64,000 bases of DNA from Mycobacterium sp. ITM-2016-00317 (GCF_002968295.1 NZ_CP134399.1:3224001-3288000), one strand, 5' to 3'. Shown: positions 54,561-63,965, counted from the first letter of the stretch. Notes: generated from the letters alone by a model not told the origin. Translations and numbers: made by a program.

Positions 54561-55871
54561 TCAGAACTTCCCGTCGAGGTACTCCGCGTAGGCAGGCAGA
54601 TCCAGCTGGCCATGTCCGGACAGCCCGATGACCACCACCTGCTCCCGCGGATCGTCCGCGACATGCTTGGCGGCCGCCGCGATGGCGTGCGTCGCCTCCA
54701 GCGCCGGCACGATGCCCTGCGTGCGCGCGAACTGCACTCCGGCGGCGAATGCGTCGTGCTGCGAGATCGCCACGCCCTCCACCAGTCCGAGTTCGACGGT
54801 GTGGCTGAGCGCCGGCGCCATGCCGTGGTAGCGCAGGCCGCCGGCGTGAATCGGGTCCGGCACGAAATCCATACCGAGCGTGTGCATCTTGAGCAACGGG
54901 GTCAGCCCGGCCACGTCGCCGTGGTCGTAGCGGTACTCCCCCTCGGTGATCGACGGGCACGCGGCCGGTTCGGCGGCCACAATCCGCGGGTTCGACCGGC
55001 CGTGGATCTTCTCCCGCAGGAACGGGAACGACAGCCCTGCGAGGTTGGAACCGCCTCCGGCGCAACCGAACACGACATCGGCACCGTCGGCTTCCACCAG
55101 CGCCAGCTGCGCGACGGCCTCCTGGCCGATGACGGTCTGATGCAGCACCACGTGGTTCAGCACGCTGCCCAGCGCGTAGCGCGCCTCCGGGTCGGCCGCG
55201 GCGACCTCGACCGCCTCGCTGACCGCCATGCCAAGGCTGCCGGTGGTGTCCGGATCCCTGGCCAGGATCGCACGGCCCGACTCGGTGAGCGTCGACGGGC
55301 TCGAGTGCACCGTGCCCCCGTAGGTCCGCATCAGATGCCCGCGATACGGCTTGGACTCATACGAGGCGCGGACCTGCCACACCTCGATCTCCAGACCGAA
55401 TTGGGCCCCGGCGAACGACAACGCGCTACCCCACTGGCCGGCGCCGGTCTCGGTGGTCAGCTTCCGCACACCGTCGACGGAGTTGTAGTAGGCCTGGGCC
55501 ACCGCGGAGTTGGTCTTGTGACTGCCGACGGGGCTCACACCCTCGTACTTGACGTAGATATGGGCCCCGGTGTTCAGCGCCTTCTCGAAGCGGCGAGCGC
55601 GGATCAGCGGAGACGGACGCCACATCGTGTAGATCTCCCGCACCTCCCGCGGGATCTCGATGTAGGTCTCGGTGGCCACCTCCTGCGCGATCAACCCGCT
55701 GGCGAACAGCGGCGCGAGGTCATCCGGGCCGACCGGCTCCTTGGTGCCGGGATGCAGATGCGGCGGGATGGGCTCGGAGAGCTCGGCCGCCAGGTTGTAC
55801 CAGTGCGTCGGCACCTGCACGGTGACGAGGTCCGGATGGGTGGCGCCGAGCTGTACGGTCATGCCGGACAC
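54561..55871 (-). CDS. trpB: Tryptophan synthase beta-like protein (TrpB2 type)
   Basis: A 436-residue PLP enzyme of the TrpB2 branch, which makes tryptophan from indole and serine without an obligatory TrpA partner. The PLP lysine is in GSHKTNSA, the phosphate loop is GCAGGGSNLAG, and the long N-terminal block (TYIEIPREVREIYTMWRPSPL) is typical of TrpB2. No TrpA or other tryptophan gene is nearby, as usual for TrpB2. It starts at ATG 55871 or the next ATG (55862). Confidence 0.92.
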   Translation of the reverse strand: MSGMTVQLGATHPDLVTVQVPTHWYNLAAELSEPIPPHLHPGTKEPVGPDDLAPLFASGLIAQEVATETYIEIPREVREIYTMWRPSPLIRARRFEKALNTGAHIYVKYEGVSPVGSHKTNSAVAQAYYNSVDGVRKLTTETGAGQWGSALSFAGAQFGLEIEVWQVRASYESKPYRGHLMRTYGGTVHSSPSTLTESGRAILARDPDTTGSLGMAVSEAVEVAAADPEARYALGSVLNHVVLHQTVIGQEAVAQLALVEADGADVVFGCAGGGSNLAGLSFPFLREKIHGRSNPRIVAAEPAACPSITEGEYRYDHGDVAGLTPLLKMHTLGMDFVPDPIHAGGLRYHGMAPALSHTVELGLVEGVAISQHDAFAAGVQFARTQGIVPALEATHAIAAAAKHVADDPREQVVVIGLSGHGQLDLPAYAEYLDGKF

Positions 55872-56234
55872 CCTAACGGTCGCGTTTGCGGGGCTGAAAT
55901 GTACTGGTCAGGCCGAAGTCGCCAGTAGCTCAGTGCTGTTAATTGCGCATTACGTGATTTCGGGCCCTGCGGTGGGCTGATGTTCGACCGCGTCGGAACT
56001 TTCCGACCGCTAAATCGATTGCGCCAGTTGATAGCCGACTCCCTGTTGGCTGATCGCAGCGTGCGATCCAATAGTGCACCGGCTGCTCATCGGACTCGGG
56101 CAGGAGGCGCCGACATGGCTCCCGATTAGTACGCGGCATGAGACCCTTGAGGCCCCACCAACGGCACTGACGGTCCACCGCGATCAATTGACCTGTACGT
56201 CGACGATTCACCGAACGACAAAGGGAGTAGCCAG
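55872..56234. other. Intergenic stretch between divergent genes
   Basis: About 360 bases, with a comparatively AT-rich centre, between trpB2 and the VOC gene; it must hold both promoters. No gene, tRNA or repeat was recognised. Confidence 0.45.
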
Positions 56235-56864
56235 ATGAGTCAGGAAAGGGCGGCCCTGCCAACCGTGCTCAGCGAGTTCGCTATGGACAACAGCTTTCTG
56301 GGCAAGATCGTCGAAGTGTGTTTCGCCACCGAGGACGCTCAGCGCACCATGGAAGGTCTCGTGCGACTGGGCGTCGGCCCCTTCCGGGTCTATACCTTCA
56401 CCTCCGAGACCGTCGCGGAGCAGACCTACCGCGGCGAGCCGAGCCCGTTTGCTCTCACGGTGTGCTTCGCCACCAACGACGATCTGACTTTTGAGATCAT
56501 GCAGCCGTTGTCGGGGCGCACCGTCATAAGGGAATTCCTCGACCAGCATGGCGAGGGAATCCATCACATTGCCTTTGATTGCAACAACGCACCCTGGGAG
56601 ACACGGTTGAAAATGTTCGCCGACCGCGGCTTTTCAGCGACGCAAAGTGGTCGTTGGCTCGATCAGAACTCATTTTCCTTCTTCGACACCGAGGCTGCGA
56701 CCACCGCATGCTTCGAGACCTACCACTTCCCCGACGACTTCACCTACCCCGAACCCAACCAGTGGTATCCAGCCCCGCCGCCCATCAATGAAGGTTCGCT
56801 GCACGAGCTCCCTCCGCATACCGACAGCCGAACCGACGAGGCACGCCAATACACCGGTGACTGA
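56235..56864 (+). CDS. VOC-superfamily (methylmalonyl-CoA epimerase-like) protein
   Basis: A 209-residue protein with two vicinal-oxygen-chelate halves: IVEVCFATEDAQRTMEGLVRLGVGPFR at the start (broken here at the loop) and GEGIHHIAFDCNN (metal His) in the middle, then SFFDTEAATTACFETYHF (Glu). The pattern is closest to methylmalonyl-CoA epimerase/glyoxalase-like members; the substrate is unclear. ATG 56235 with AAAGGGAGT upstream. It stands alone between trpB2 and the IclR gene. Confidence 0.82.
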   Translation: MSQERAALPTVLSEFAMDNSFLGKIVEVCFATEDAQRTMEGLVRLGVGPFRVYTFTSETVAEQTYRGEPSPFALTVCFATNDDLTFEIMQPLSGRTVIREFLDQHGEGIHHIAFDCNNAPWETRLKMFADRGFSATQSGRWLDQNSFSFFDTEAATTACFETYHFPDDFTYPEPNQWYPAPPPINEGSLHELPPHTDSRTDEARQYTGD

Positions 56865-57094
56865 AATGCCCAATCGGTCGAGTCAGCCGGCCGCGCTGCT
56901 CGAAAGAGGCGATGAGCGCGGCCAGCACCCCCACCACGCACCGTTCGACGAACAACACCTTCGATCGGGCTCGTCGCGAAACGGACTTGATATTTCCTAT
57001 CGCCCCACTTCACAACGACATTGAGTGAAATCGACCTTCGGCGCAAACCAGACACAGGCACCAAATGGCGCTGCCGTCCGGAAGCTGCGAGCCG

Positions 57095-57889
57095 CTAGGC
57101 CTCCTTCGCCCCGATCAGGGCTTCGGAGATCACACTGGTCGCCCTCTTCAGCGCGGGAACAGCGCGGGCGATCACATCTTTGCCCATACGTCCCGACGGG
57201 CCGGAGATCCCGATCGCCATCGGAGTCGGAGCACCCGGCACCGCCATCGCGACGGAGCGAACGCCGATCTCGAGCTCCTCATCGTCGATCGCATAGCCGT
57301 CGGCGCGCACACGCTCGACGTTCGCAAACACCGCAGAAAGAGTCGACGCACTGTTCTTGGTCGGTGCTGGAAGTCCCGACTGCGTAACCAGTTTCAAAAT
57401 ACGGGCATCCTCTAATTCAGCCAGGACAGCCTTGCCCACGCCGGACGTGTGCAGACCGACGCGCTTGCCGACCTCATTGTTCGTCCGCATCGTCTGCGTA
57501 GAACGAACCTGCCCGGTGTAGATCACCATGTCGCCGTCGAGCACCGCGAGACTCGCCGTCTCCGACAGTTCGTCGACCAACGACTCCAGCACTGGGCCGG
57601 CGACGGCGCCGAGCTGGCGGTTGGCGACTTCGCCGAGCCGAATCAGCCGCGGGCCCAACGCATAGCGGCGATTAGGCAGTTGGCGCACGTAGCCAAGGCC
57701 GACGAGTGTGCGCAGTAGACGGTGGATCGTCGGCGGCGGCAACGGAGACTCCGCAGACAACTCTGTCAGCGAGCACTCCCCTCCCGCGCGTCCGATCAAC
57801 TCCATCAATTCGAATGCGCGCTCGACCGACTGCACGCCGCCTGATTTCTCCGCCAACTGTCCACTCCTGGCCGCCGATGTGCATTCCAT
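57095..57889 (-). CDS. IclR-family regulator of the allantoin cluster (AllR-like)
   Basis: A 264-residue regulator. The winged-helix domain (QSVERAFELMELIGRAGG, LPPPTIHRLLRTLVGLGYV) is followed by an IclR effector domain (TASLAVLDGDMVIYTGQV, LHTSGVGKAVLAEL). It is divergent from the HpcH-aldolase/ureidoglycine-aminohydrolase operon. Two copies of TTCCACnnTnnGGAA lie in the 136-bp gap and two more before the permease and allantoinase genes, so it very probably controls the whole cluster in response to a purine-degradation metabolite such as glyoxylate or allantoin; the effector is inference. Confidence 0.9.
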   Translation of the reverse strand: MECTSAARSGQLAEKSGGVQSVERAFELMELIGRAGGECSLTELSAESPLPPPTIHRLLRTLVGLGYVRQLPNRRYALGPRLIRLGEVANRQLGAVAGPVLESLVDELSETASLAVLDGDMVIYTGQVRSTQTMRTNNEVGKRVGLHTSGVGKAVLAELEDARILKLVTQSGLPAPTKNSASTLSAVFANVERVRADGYAIDDEELEIGVRSVAMAVPGAPTPMAIGISGPSGRMGKDVIARAVPALKRATSVISEALIGAKEA

Positions 57890-57908
57890 TCAACAGGTCC
57901 AAAATCTA

Positions 57909-57923
57909 TTCCACAATACGGAA
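57909..57923. promoter_or_regulatory. IclR operator 1: TTCCACAATACGGAA
   Basis: First of four 15-bp sites of the form TTCCAC-nnT-nn-GGAA. It lies 20 bases upstream of the regulator start, suggesting autoregulation. Confidence 0.78.
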
Positions 57924-57978
57924 TTGCCGCGCGGTCCGACAAAACGCTGCGTGTACATTTCACAGCTCGCGCTCTAAA

Positions 57979-57993
57979 CTCCACAATGTGGAA
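57979..57993. promoter_or_regulatory. IclR operator 2: CTCCACAATGTGGAA
   Basis: Second site, 70 bp from the first and 33 bases upstream of the aldolase gene. The inner TCCACAATGTGGA is a near-perfect palindrome. Confidence 0.78.
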
Positions 57994-58025
57994 TTCCCGC
58001 CATACGTTCAGACAGCGGGCCAACC

Positions 58026-59303
58026 GTGACACGACGCCTCGATGATGCGGTGCTGGCCGACGTGGACCGCCGCCTCTCGACCGCCGATGCACAGCTGCTG
58101 GCCCGATACCCCGGCGACGACGGCCGTCGGCAGCCGGTCCACACCGTCTACATCCCCGGCAACCGGTACTCGGCGACGATGCCCGCCGACTGGGGATCCA
58201 TCGCTCTGACCGCCGCGAAGGATGCCGGCGGACTCGACGCCGTGGCCGCACTGGTCGGCGCGAGCAGCGGCACGGATTGCGCACCCGAAACTCTCGCCTC
58301 CCTCGTCGAGAACAAGCTGACCACCGAGCCGATCGAAGACCTCCGCATCGACTTCGAGGACGGCTACGGCACCTTCGACGACGCGACCGAGGACGCCGAT
58401 GTCGCACGGGCGATCGCCGCACTACGCAGTGCGCTCGACGCGGGCACCTCGACGCCCTTCGTCGGTACCCGCTTCAAGTGCTTCGAAGCAGGCACCCGTG
58501 CCCGCGGACTGCGCACGCTCGACATGTTCGTCAGCGGACTCGTCGACTCCGGCGGCCTCCCCGACGGCCTCACGCTCACCCTCCCCAAGGTGACGTCCGT
58601 CGACCAGGTCGAGGCGATGGTCGCGGTCGCCAGCGCCCTCGAAGGCGCGAACGGCCTGCCGGCCGGCCGCATCCGCTTCGAGGTGCAGGTCGAAACACCG
58701 CAGGCAATTCTCGGCGCCGATGGCCGCGCACCCGTTGCCCAGTTCATCCACGCCGGCCAGGGCCGCGTCAGCTCGCTGCACTACGGGACCTATGACTACT
58801 CGGCGTCCCTCGGTATCGCGGCCGCCTACCAGTCGATGGAGCATCCGGCAGCCGATCACGCCAAGAACGTCATGCAACTCGCGGTCGCAGGCACCGGGGT
58901 GCACATGTCCGACGGCTCGACCAACATCGTCCCGGCCGGTGACCCCGACAACGTCGCCGCGGCGTGGAAGTTGCACGCCCGACTGGTCCGCCGCCACCTG
59001 GAGCGCGGCATCTACCAGGGCTGGGACATGCACCCCGCCCAGCTCGTCACCCGATACCTGGCGACCTACGCGTTCTACCGTGGCGCCTTCGCACCCGCCG
59101 CGACGCGCCTGCGCAACTACGTTCACCAACTCGACTCGACCGTGATGGACGAGCCGGCCACCGCCCGCGCACTCGCCAACGTGATCCATCGCGGCAGCGT
59201 GTGCGGCGCCCTCACCGTCGACGAGATCGAGACCGCCATCGATCTCCCCCTGCCCACCGTGCGCGACATCGCGCTCGGCCGCCCACCAAGGAGCAACCAG
59301 TGA
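58026..59303 (+). CDS. HpcH/HpaI aldolase (citrate lyase beta-like) protein
   Basis: A 425-residue protein of the HpcH/citrate-lyase-beta fold (Mg-dependent C-C lyases acting on 2-oxo acids or CoA esters). Metal/active-site stretches are LRIDFEDGYGTFDD (two acids), GTRFKCFEAGTRARG, RFEVQVETPQAIL (Glu) and LHYGTYDYSASLG (Asp). First gene of an operon with ureidoglycine aminohydrolase (GTGA overlap). Since allantoin breakdown yields glyoxylate, an aldolase using glyoxylate is a reasonable role, but this is inference. GTG start 58026 without a strong ribosome-binding site. Confidence 0.82.
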   Translation: MTRRLDDAVLADVDRRLSTADAQLLARYPGDDGRRQPVHTVYIPGNRYSATMPADWGSIALTAAKDAGGLDAVAALVGASSGTDCAPETLASLVENKLTTEPIEDLRIDFEDGYGTFDDATEDADVARAIAALRSALDAGTSTPFVGTRFKCFEAGTRARGLRTLDMFVSGLVDSGGLPDGLTLTLPKVTSVDQVEAMVAVASALEGANGLPAGRIRFEVQVETPQAILGADGRAPVAQFIHAGQGRVSSLHYGTYDYSASLGIAAAYQSMEHPAADHAKNVMQLAVAGTGVHMSDGSTNIVPAGDPDNVAAAWKLHARLVRRHLERGIYQGWDMHPAQLVTRYLATYAFYRGAFAPAATRLRNYVHQLDSTVMDEPATARALANVIHRGSVCGALTVDEIETAIDLPLPTVRDIALGRPPRSNQ

Positions 59304-60127
59304 CCCTCCCAGTGCCCGCAGCGTCGTACTACACGCCCCGCGGGGGCCTGCCCCCGCAGACCGATCTGCTGACCGACCGCGCCATCGTCACCGAGGCCTA
59401 CACGGTGATCCCCCGCGGCGTGCTGTCCGACATCGTCACCTCGGTGTTCCCGGAGTGGACCGATACGCGCGCATGGATTCTCAACCGGCCGGTCGCCGGT
59501 GGTGCGACGACGTATTTCCAGGCGATTGTGGAGGTCAAGCCGGGCGGCGGGGCGCAACGACCCGAGCCCCAACCCGAGGTGCAGAGCTTCCTGTTCGTCA
59601 CGTCCGGTGCACTCACCGTGGACGCCGCCGGCCAGTCGCAGACCCTCACCGAGGGCGGCTTCGCCTACCTTCCGGCGGGCACCGACTGGTCGGCCCGCAA
59701 CAACGGCGACGCCGATGCGACGTTCGTCTGGATCCGCAAGCGCTATGAGGCCATCGAGGGGCACACCGCATCGGTCAAGTTCGGCAACGAGCAGGAGATC
59801 GAACCGTCGGCCATGCCGGGAACCGACGGCAAATGGCGCACGACGCGCATGCTCGACCCCCAGGACCTCGCGTACGACATGCACGTCAACGTCGTCACGT
59901 TCGAGCCCGGCGCGACCATTCCGTTCGCCGAGACCCACGTGATGGAGCACGGTCTGCTGATGCTCGAAGGCAAGGCCGTCTATCACCTCAACGGAGACTG
60001 GGTGGAGGTTCAGGAGGGCGACTTCCTGGCGCTGCGCGCGTTCTGCCCGCAGGCGTGCTACGCGGGCGGCCCGTCGAACTTCCGTTACCTGCTGTACAAG
60101 GACGTCAACCGCCAGATCATGCTGTAA
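59300..60127 (+). CDS. allE: (S)-ureidoglycine aminohydrolase
   Basis: A 275-residue double-cupin, Mn-dependent enzyme that releases ammonia from (S)-ureidoglycine, giving (S)-ureidoglycolate in allantoin degradation. Both cupins are visible: residues about 60-130 (ATTYFQAIVEVKPGGG, VQSFLFVTSGALTV, GGFAYLPAGTDW) and about 190-260 (FEPGATIPFAETHVMEHGLLML with the metal Glu/His, EGDFLALRAFCPQACY). GTG 59300 overlaps the aldolase stop (GTGA), with AAGGAG upstream. It fits the allantoinase and permease nearby; no allantoate hydrolase gene is inside the window. Confidence 0.92.
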   Translation: MTLPVPAASYYTPRGGLPPQTDLLTDRAIVTEAYTVIPRGVLSDIVTSVFPEWTDTRAWILNRPVAGGATTYFQAIVEVKPGGGAQRPEPQPEVQSFLFVTSGALTVDAAGQSQTLTEGGFAYLPAGTDWSARNNGDADATFVWIRKRYEAIEGHTASVKFGNEQEIEPSAMPGTDGKWRTTRMLDPQDLAYDMHVNVVTFEPGATIPFAETHVMEHGLLMLEGKAVYHLNGDWVEVQEGDFLALRAFCPQACYAGGPSNFRYLLYKDVNRQIML

Positions 60128-60136
60128 GGCGTTGGC

Positions 60137-60859
60137 CTACAACTGAAATGGCCAGCCGATGACCTTCTTCTTGCGCGGGGTCGCGTAGGTGCGCACCTTG
60201 GAGGTGGACAAACCCATCCGGACCAGACCTTCGGCGATGGTGACCGCCGACCGGACTCCGTCGACGATCGGGACGCCGGTCGCGGCCTTCACCTTCTCTT
60301 CGAGTTCGGCCATGCCGCCGCAGCCGAGGCAGATCACTTCGGCGTGATCGTTCTCGACGGCCTCGCGTGCCTGCCGCACTATCGCCTCGACCGCACGGTC
60401 GGGGTCTGATTCGAGTTCGAGCACCCCGAGTCCGGACGCCCGGACCGACGCGCACCGTCCGTCGAGTCCCGCGAGCTTGAGCCGGTCTTCGATCAGTGGG
60501 ACGGTGCGATCGAGCGTGGTGACGACCGAGTACTTGTGGCCGAGATACATCGCCGTCGACGCGGCCGCCTCGGTGATGTCGACCACCGGAACGTCGAGCA
60601 ACTCCTGCAGACCTTCGCGTCCGTGCTCGCCGTAGCCGGCCTGGATCACGGCGTCGAACGGTTCGGGGTACGACGTCACGGCGTCCATCACAGCGATGGC
60701 CGCGAGATAGCTCTCGAAGTTTCCTTCGCACGACTCCGCGCCGAATCGCGGTGTGATGCCGACGATCTCGGTACCCGGTGCCGCGACACCGCGTGCCGAC
60801 TCGGCGATCGCCTCGGTCATCGAGACGGTCGTGTTGACGTTGGCGACGAGGATTCTCAC
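60137..60859 (-). CDS. Asp/Glu/hydantoin racemase family (allantoin racemase-like)
   Basis: A 240-residue Asp/Glu racemase-fold protein. The N-terminus (ILVANVNTTVSMTEAI) and two active-site cysteines (GAESCEGNFES, ICLGCGGM) match hydantoin racemases and HpxA-like allantoin racemases. Next to the allantoin permease and allantoinase, the natural role would be interconverting (R)- and (S)-allantoin so that both enantiomers can be hydrolysed. It lies nine bases after the permease stop on the same strand, co-transcribed, and converges with allE. Confidence 0.87.
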   Translation of the reverse strand: MRILVANVNTTVSMTEAIAESARGVAAPGTEIVGITPRFGAESCEGNFESYLAAIAVMDAVTSYPEPFDAVIQAGYGEHGREGLQELLDVPVVDITEAAASTAMYLGHKYSVVTTLDRTVPLIEDRLKLAGLDGRCASVRASGLGVLELESDPDRAVEAIVRQAREAVENDHAEVICLGCGGMAELEEKVKAATGVPIVDGVRSAVTIAEGLVRMGLSTSKVRTYATPRKKKVIGWPFQL

Positions 60860-60868
60860 GGCGCTCCC

Positions 60869-62374
60869 CTAGTGCGTGCTGGCAACTGCGATGGGCTCAC
60901 CGGACACATCGTTGAACGGGCCGCGCCGGTCCGCAACCGCCAGGTACACGATCGCACCGAGCCCTGCGCCGATGAACCAGGAGAACTCCGAGACAACCTT
61001 GAAGGCCGGAACGAACGCCAGCAGCAGCGCCACCACGGCGGTGACGGCGAGGGCGATCACGGCCCGCACGTTGACGCCCTTCGTGTAGTGGTACTCGCCG
61101 TTGGCATCGGTGGTGAACAGGGCGAGCACGTTGATCTTCGAATGACGCACCAGCCAGTAGTCGGCCATGATGATGCCGAACAGCGGACCGAGAATGGCTC
61201 CGAGTCCGCCGAGGAAGTAGTTGATGACCGCAGGCGTGTTGTACAGGTTCCACGGCAGGATCACCAGGCCGATTACGGCCGAGATGAATGCTGCACGACG
61301 GAAGTTCAGGTGCTTCGGGAACAGGTTGTTCAGCGCATAGATCGGGGCGACGAAGTTCGCCATCAGGTTCACGGCGATGGTGAGGATCAGCAGCGCGAGG
61401 GCGGCGAGCACCAGCAGCAGGGTGTTCGGCACCTCCTGAACGATGTCGGCGGGTGCCTCGATGATGCGGCCATCGATGCGGAACTGAGCGCCGGCCATGG
61501 TGATGACGATGCCGCCGAACACCAGCATGTTGAGCGGGATGCCCCAGAAGTTGCCCGCCACGATGGCCCGTTTCGATGTTGCGTTGCGGGTGAAGTCGCA
61601 GAAGTTGAGGACGAACGTGCCGTAGATCGCGACCCACAGGCTGGCGCCGCCGATGATCTTCAGCCACATGTCGAGACCTGTGAGCGAGTCCGGTGTACTC
61701 CAGGCGATGCTCCAGTCGGCGTTGTTGAGCATCCAGATCGCGAGAGCGATCATCGTGAACAGGATGACCGGACCGGCGAATGCCTCGTACTTGCGGATCA
61801 TCTCCATGCCGTAGCTGACGATGACCACCTGGATCACCCAGAGCGCGACGAACGAGATCCAGCCGAGCGTCGACAACCCCAGGAAGCTGTTCGAGTCCAG
61901 GGTCTCGGCGGACGGCGCGAGCGCGATGATCATGATGCGCAGCACCACCGACGCGAGGTAGGTCTGGATGCCGAACCATGCGATCGCGACCGCGCCGCGG
62001 ATGAGCGCCGGGATCTGCGCACCACGGACGCCGAATGCGATGCGGCTCATCACCGGGAACGGCACACCGGTCTTCTCCCCCATGAACCCGGACAGGTTGA
62101 GCAACAGGAAGAGGAAGACTCCGCCGAGCCCGAGGGCGAGCAGGATCTGCCACCCGCCGAGCCCGAGAGCGAACAGTCCGATGGCGAACGAATAGTTGCC
62201 GAGGCTGTGGACGTCGTTCGCCCACAGCGTGAAGATGTTGTACCCACCCCACCGTCGACCTTCGCGCTTGGTGGGCGCGAGATCGGGGTTGTACAGATCC
62301 GGACTCACGCCGGCGAACGGGGTTGCATCATCACGACTGGAGTCGCCGATCAGCCCGGTGGATCCTGTGCTCAT
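60869..62374 (-). CDS. NCS1-family permease, probably for allantoin
   Basis: A 501-residue cation symporter of the NCS1 family with about twelve helices. Signature parts are LWANDVHSLGNYSFAIG (helix 1), GVPFPVMSRIAFGVRGAQIPAL, IAWFGIQTYLAS (helix 3 substrate Trp), and NFCDFTRNATSKR. NCS1 carriers import nucleobases, hydantoins and allantoin; the context points to allantoin. The ATG at 62374 is used, an ATG at 62389 is also possible. The promoter region holds two IclR operators, and the gene is divergent from allB. Confidence 0.92.
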   Translation of the reverse strand: MSTGSTGLIGDSSRDDATPFAGVSPDLYNPDLAPTKREGRRWGGYNIFTLWANDVHSLGNYSFAIGLFALGLGGWQILLALGLGGVFLFLLLNLSGFMGEKTGVPFPVMSRIAFGVRGAQIPALIRGAVAIAWFGIQTYLASVVLRIMIIALAPSAETLDSNSFLGLSTLGWISFVALWVIQVVIVSYGMEMIRKYEAFAGPVILFTMIALAIWMLNNADWSIAWSTPDSLTGLDMWLKIIGGASLWVAIYGTFVLNFCDFTRNATSKRAIVAGNFWGIPLNMLVFGGIVITMAGAQFRIDGRIIEAPADIVQEVPNTLLLVLAALALLILTIAVNLMANFVAPIYALNNLFPKHLNFRRAAFISAVIGLVILPWNLYNTPAVINYFLGGLGAILGPLFGIIMADYWLVRHSKINVLALFTTDANGEYHYTKGVNVRAVIALAVTAVVALLLAFVPAFKVVSEFSWFIGAGLGAIVYLAVADRRGPFNDVSGEPIAVASTH

Positions 62375-62424
62375 GGACACGCCTGTCACGGTCGGAGCGC
62401 CGGCGCTCCGCGCCGCCGCTAGAA

Positions 62425-62439
62425 TTCCACTTTGCGGAA
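62425..62439. promoter_or_regulatory. IclR operator 3: TTCCACTTTGCGGAA
   Basis: Third copy of the 15-bp motif, 50 bases upstream of the permease gene. A further half-site TTCCAC follows about eight bases later. Confidence 0.78.
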
Positions 62440-62555
62440 GTAATATTCCACAGGTTCGCTAAGTAGCGCGCATCGGGACGCCACCTGTCAACCCTCTGGC
62501 GCGATTGACTGTGCTCATGCCCACATCTAGAGTCACCCCCACAGTGGAGTGTGAT

Positions 62556-62570
62556 TTCCACGATGAGGAA
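62556..62570. promoter_or_regulatory. IclR operator 4: TTCCACGATGAGGAA
   Basis: Fourth copy, 27 bases upstream of the allantoinase start, at a distance that would block transcription or translation initiation. Confidence 0.78.
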
Positions 62571-62597
62571 TTATCTCGCCAGCAACGGAGACTACGC

Positions 62598-63965
62598 ATG
62601 ACCGCCGATACCCGCGAGCAGTCGAACCACTCCGATCTCGACCTGGTGGTCCGCGGCAAGCGCACGCTGACGACGGCGGGAATCGTCGCCCGCGAGATCG
62701 GTATCCGCGACGGCCGCGTCGTCGCGATCGAGCCGCTGGGCAGCAACCTCCCCGGCACGGAGATCATCGAACTCACCGACGAGCAGGTCATGATCCCGGG
62801 CCTGGTCGATACGCACGTGCACGTCAACGAACCGGGCCGCACGGAATGGGAGGGGTTCGACTCCGCCACCCGCGCAGCGGCAGCCGGCGGCGTGACCACA
62901 CTGATCGACATGCCGCTCAACTCGATTCCGCCTACGGTCAACGTCGACGCACTCAACGCCAAGCGCGCGGCCGCATCGGGCAAGCTACACATCGACGTCG
63001 GTTTCTGGGGCGGCGCGATCCCCGGAAATACCGGCGATCTGCGCGGCCTGCACGACGATGGCGTGTTCGGCTTCAAATGCTTCCTGCTGCACTCCGGCGT
63101 CGACGAGTTCCCGCATCTCGACGCCGACGAGATGGAGAAGGACATGCGGGTGTTGGCCGAGTTCGACTCCATGATGATCGTGCACGCCGAGGACTCCCGC
63201 GCCATCGATCATGCCCCCACTGCCGAGGGTGACCGGTACAGCCGCTTCCTGGCGTCCCGGCCGCGCGGCGCCGAGAACGTGGCCATCGCCGAGGTCATCG
63301 AGCGTGCGCGGTGGACCGGGGCCCGTGCGCACATTCTGCACCTGTCCTCGTCGGACGCCCTGCCGATGCTGGCGACTGCCAAACGCGACGGCGTCCGGAT
63401 CACCGTCGAGACGTGCCCGCACTACTTGACGCTGCTCGCCGAGGAGATCCCCAACGGCGCGACCGCGTTCAAGTGCTGTCCCCCGATCCGTGAGGCGTCG
63501 AACCGGGAACTGCTGTGGCAGGGCCTGCTCGACGGCACGATCGACTGCATCGTGTCTGACCATTCACCGTCGACGATCGACCTGAAGGACGTCGAGAACG
63601 GCGACTTCGGCGTGGCGTGGGGTGGCGTCGCCTCGCTTCAGCTCGGCTTGTCGTTGATCTGGACCGAGGCAAAGCGTCGTGGTGTGGCACTTACGCGGGT
63701 GCTCGAGTGGATGGCGGCCAAGCCCGCCGAGCTCGCCGGGTTGACCAACAAGGGCAAGATCGCCCTCGGCTACGACGCTGATTTCGCGATCTTCGAGCCC
63801 GAGTCTGCGCAAGTGGTCGACGTGCACAAGCTGCACCACAAGAACCCGATCAGTCCGTACGACGGGCGTGCACTCGCCGGCGTCGTCACGGGTACCTGGC
63901 TGCGCGGCAAGAAGGTCGACTTCACGACCCCGCAGGGCCGGATGCTGCGGCGCGGCGGCGTGTAG
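62598..63965 (+). CDS. allB: Allantoinase
   Basis: A 455-residue cyclic-amidohydrolase of the dihydroorotase/allantoinase group that opens the hydantoin ring of allantoin to allantoate. The binuclear-metal set is visible: DTHVHVNEPGRTEWEG, GFKCFLL (carboxylated Lys), VHAEDS, ILHLSS, CPHYLTL, and VSDHSPS (metal Asp). The ATG at 62598 is chosen from the family N-terminus (DLVVRGKRTLTT) and CGGAGA upstream; the frame opens earlier, through operator 4. It ends with TAG at 63965, close to the window end; the next genes, for instance an allantoate hydrolase, would lie beyond. Confidence 0.94.
   Translation: MTADTREQSNHSDLDLVVRGKRTLTTAGIVAREIGIRDGRVVAIEPLGSNLPGTEIIELTDEQVMIPGLVDTHVHVNEPGRTEWEGFDSATRAAAAGGVTTLIDMPLNSIPPTVNVDALNAKRAAASGKLHIDVGFWGGAIPGNTGDLRGLHDDGVFGFKCFLLHSGVDEFPHLDADEMEKDMRVLAEFDSMMIVHAEDSRAIDHAPTAEGDRYSRFLASRPRGAENVAIAEVIERARWTGARAHILHLSSSDALPMLATAKRDGVRITVETCPHYLTLLAEEIPNGATAFKCCPPIREASNRELLWQGLLDGTIDCIVSDHSPSTIDLKDVENGDFGVAWGGVASLQLGLSLIWTEAKRRGVALTRVLEWMAAKPAELAGLTNKGKIALGYDADFAIFEPESAQVVDVHKLHHKNPISPYDGRALAGVVTGTWLRGKKVDFTTPQGRMLRRGGV

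Noticed and set aside
54612..55928. 438-codon open frame on the plus strand
   Set aside because: Antisense to trpB2; no domain and no ribosome-binding site.
60536..62422. 628-codon open frame on the plus strand
   Set aside because: Antisense to the NCS1 permease and racemase; extremely Asp/Arg/His/Gln-rich, no membrane or domain pattern.
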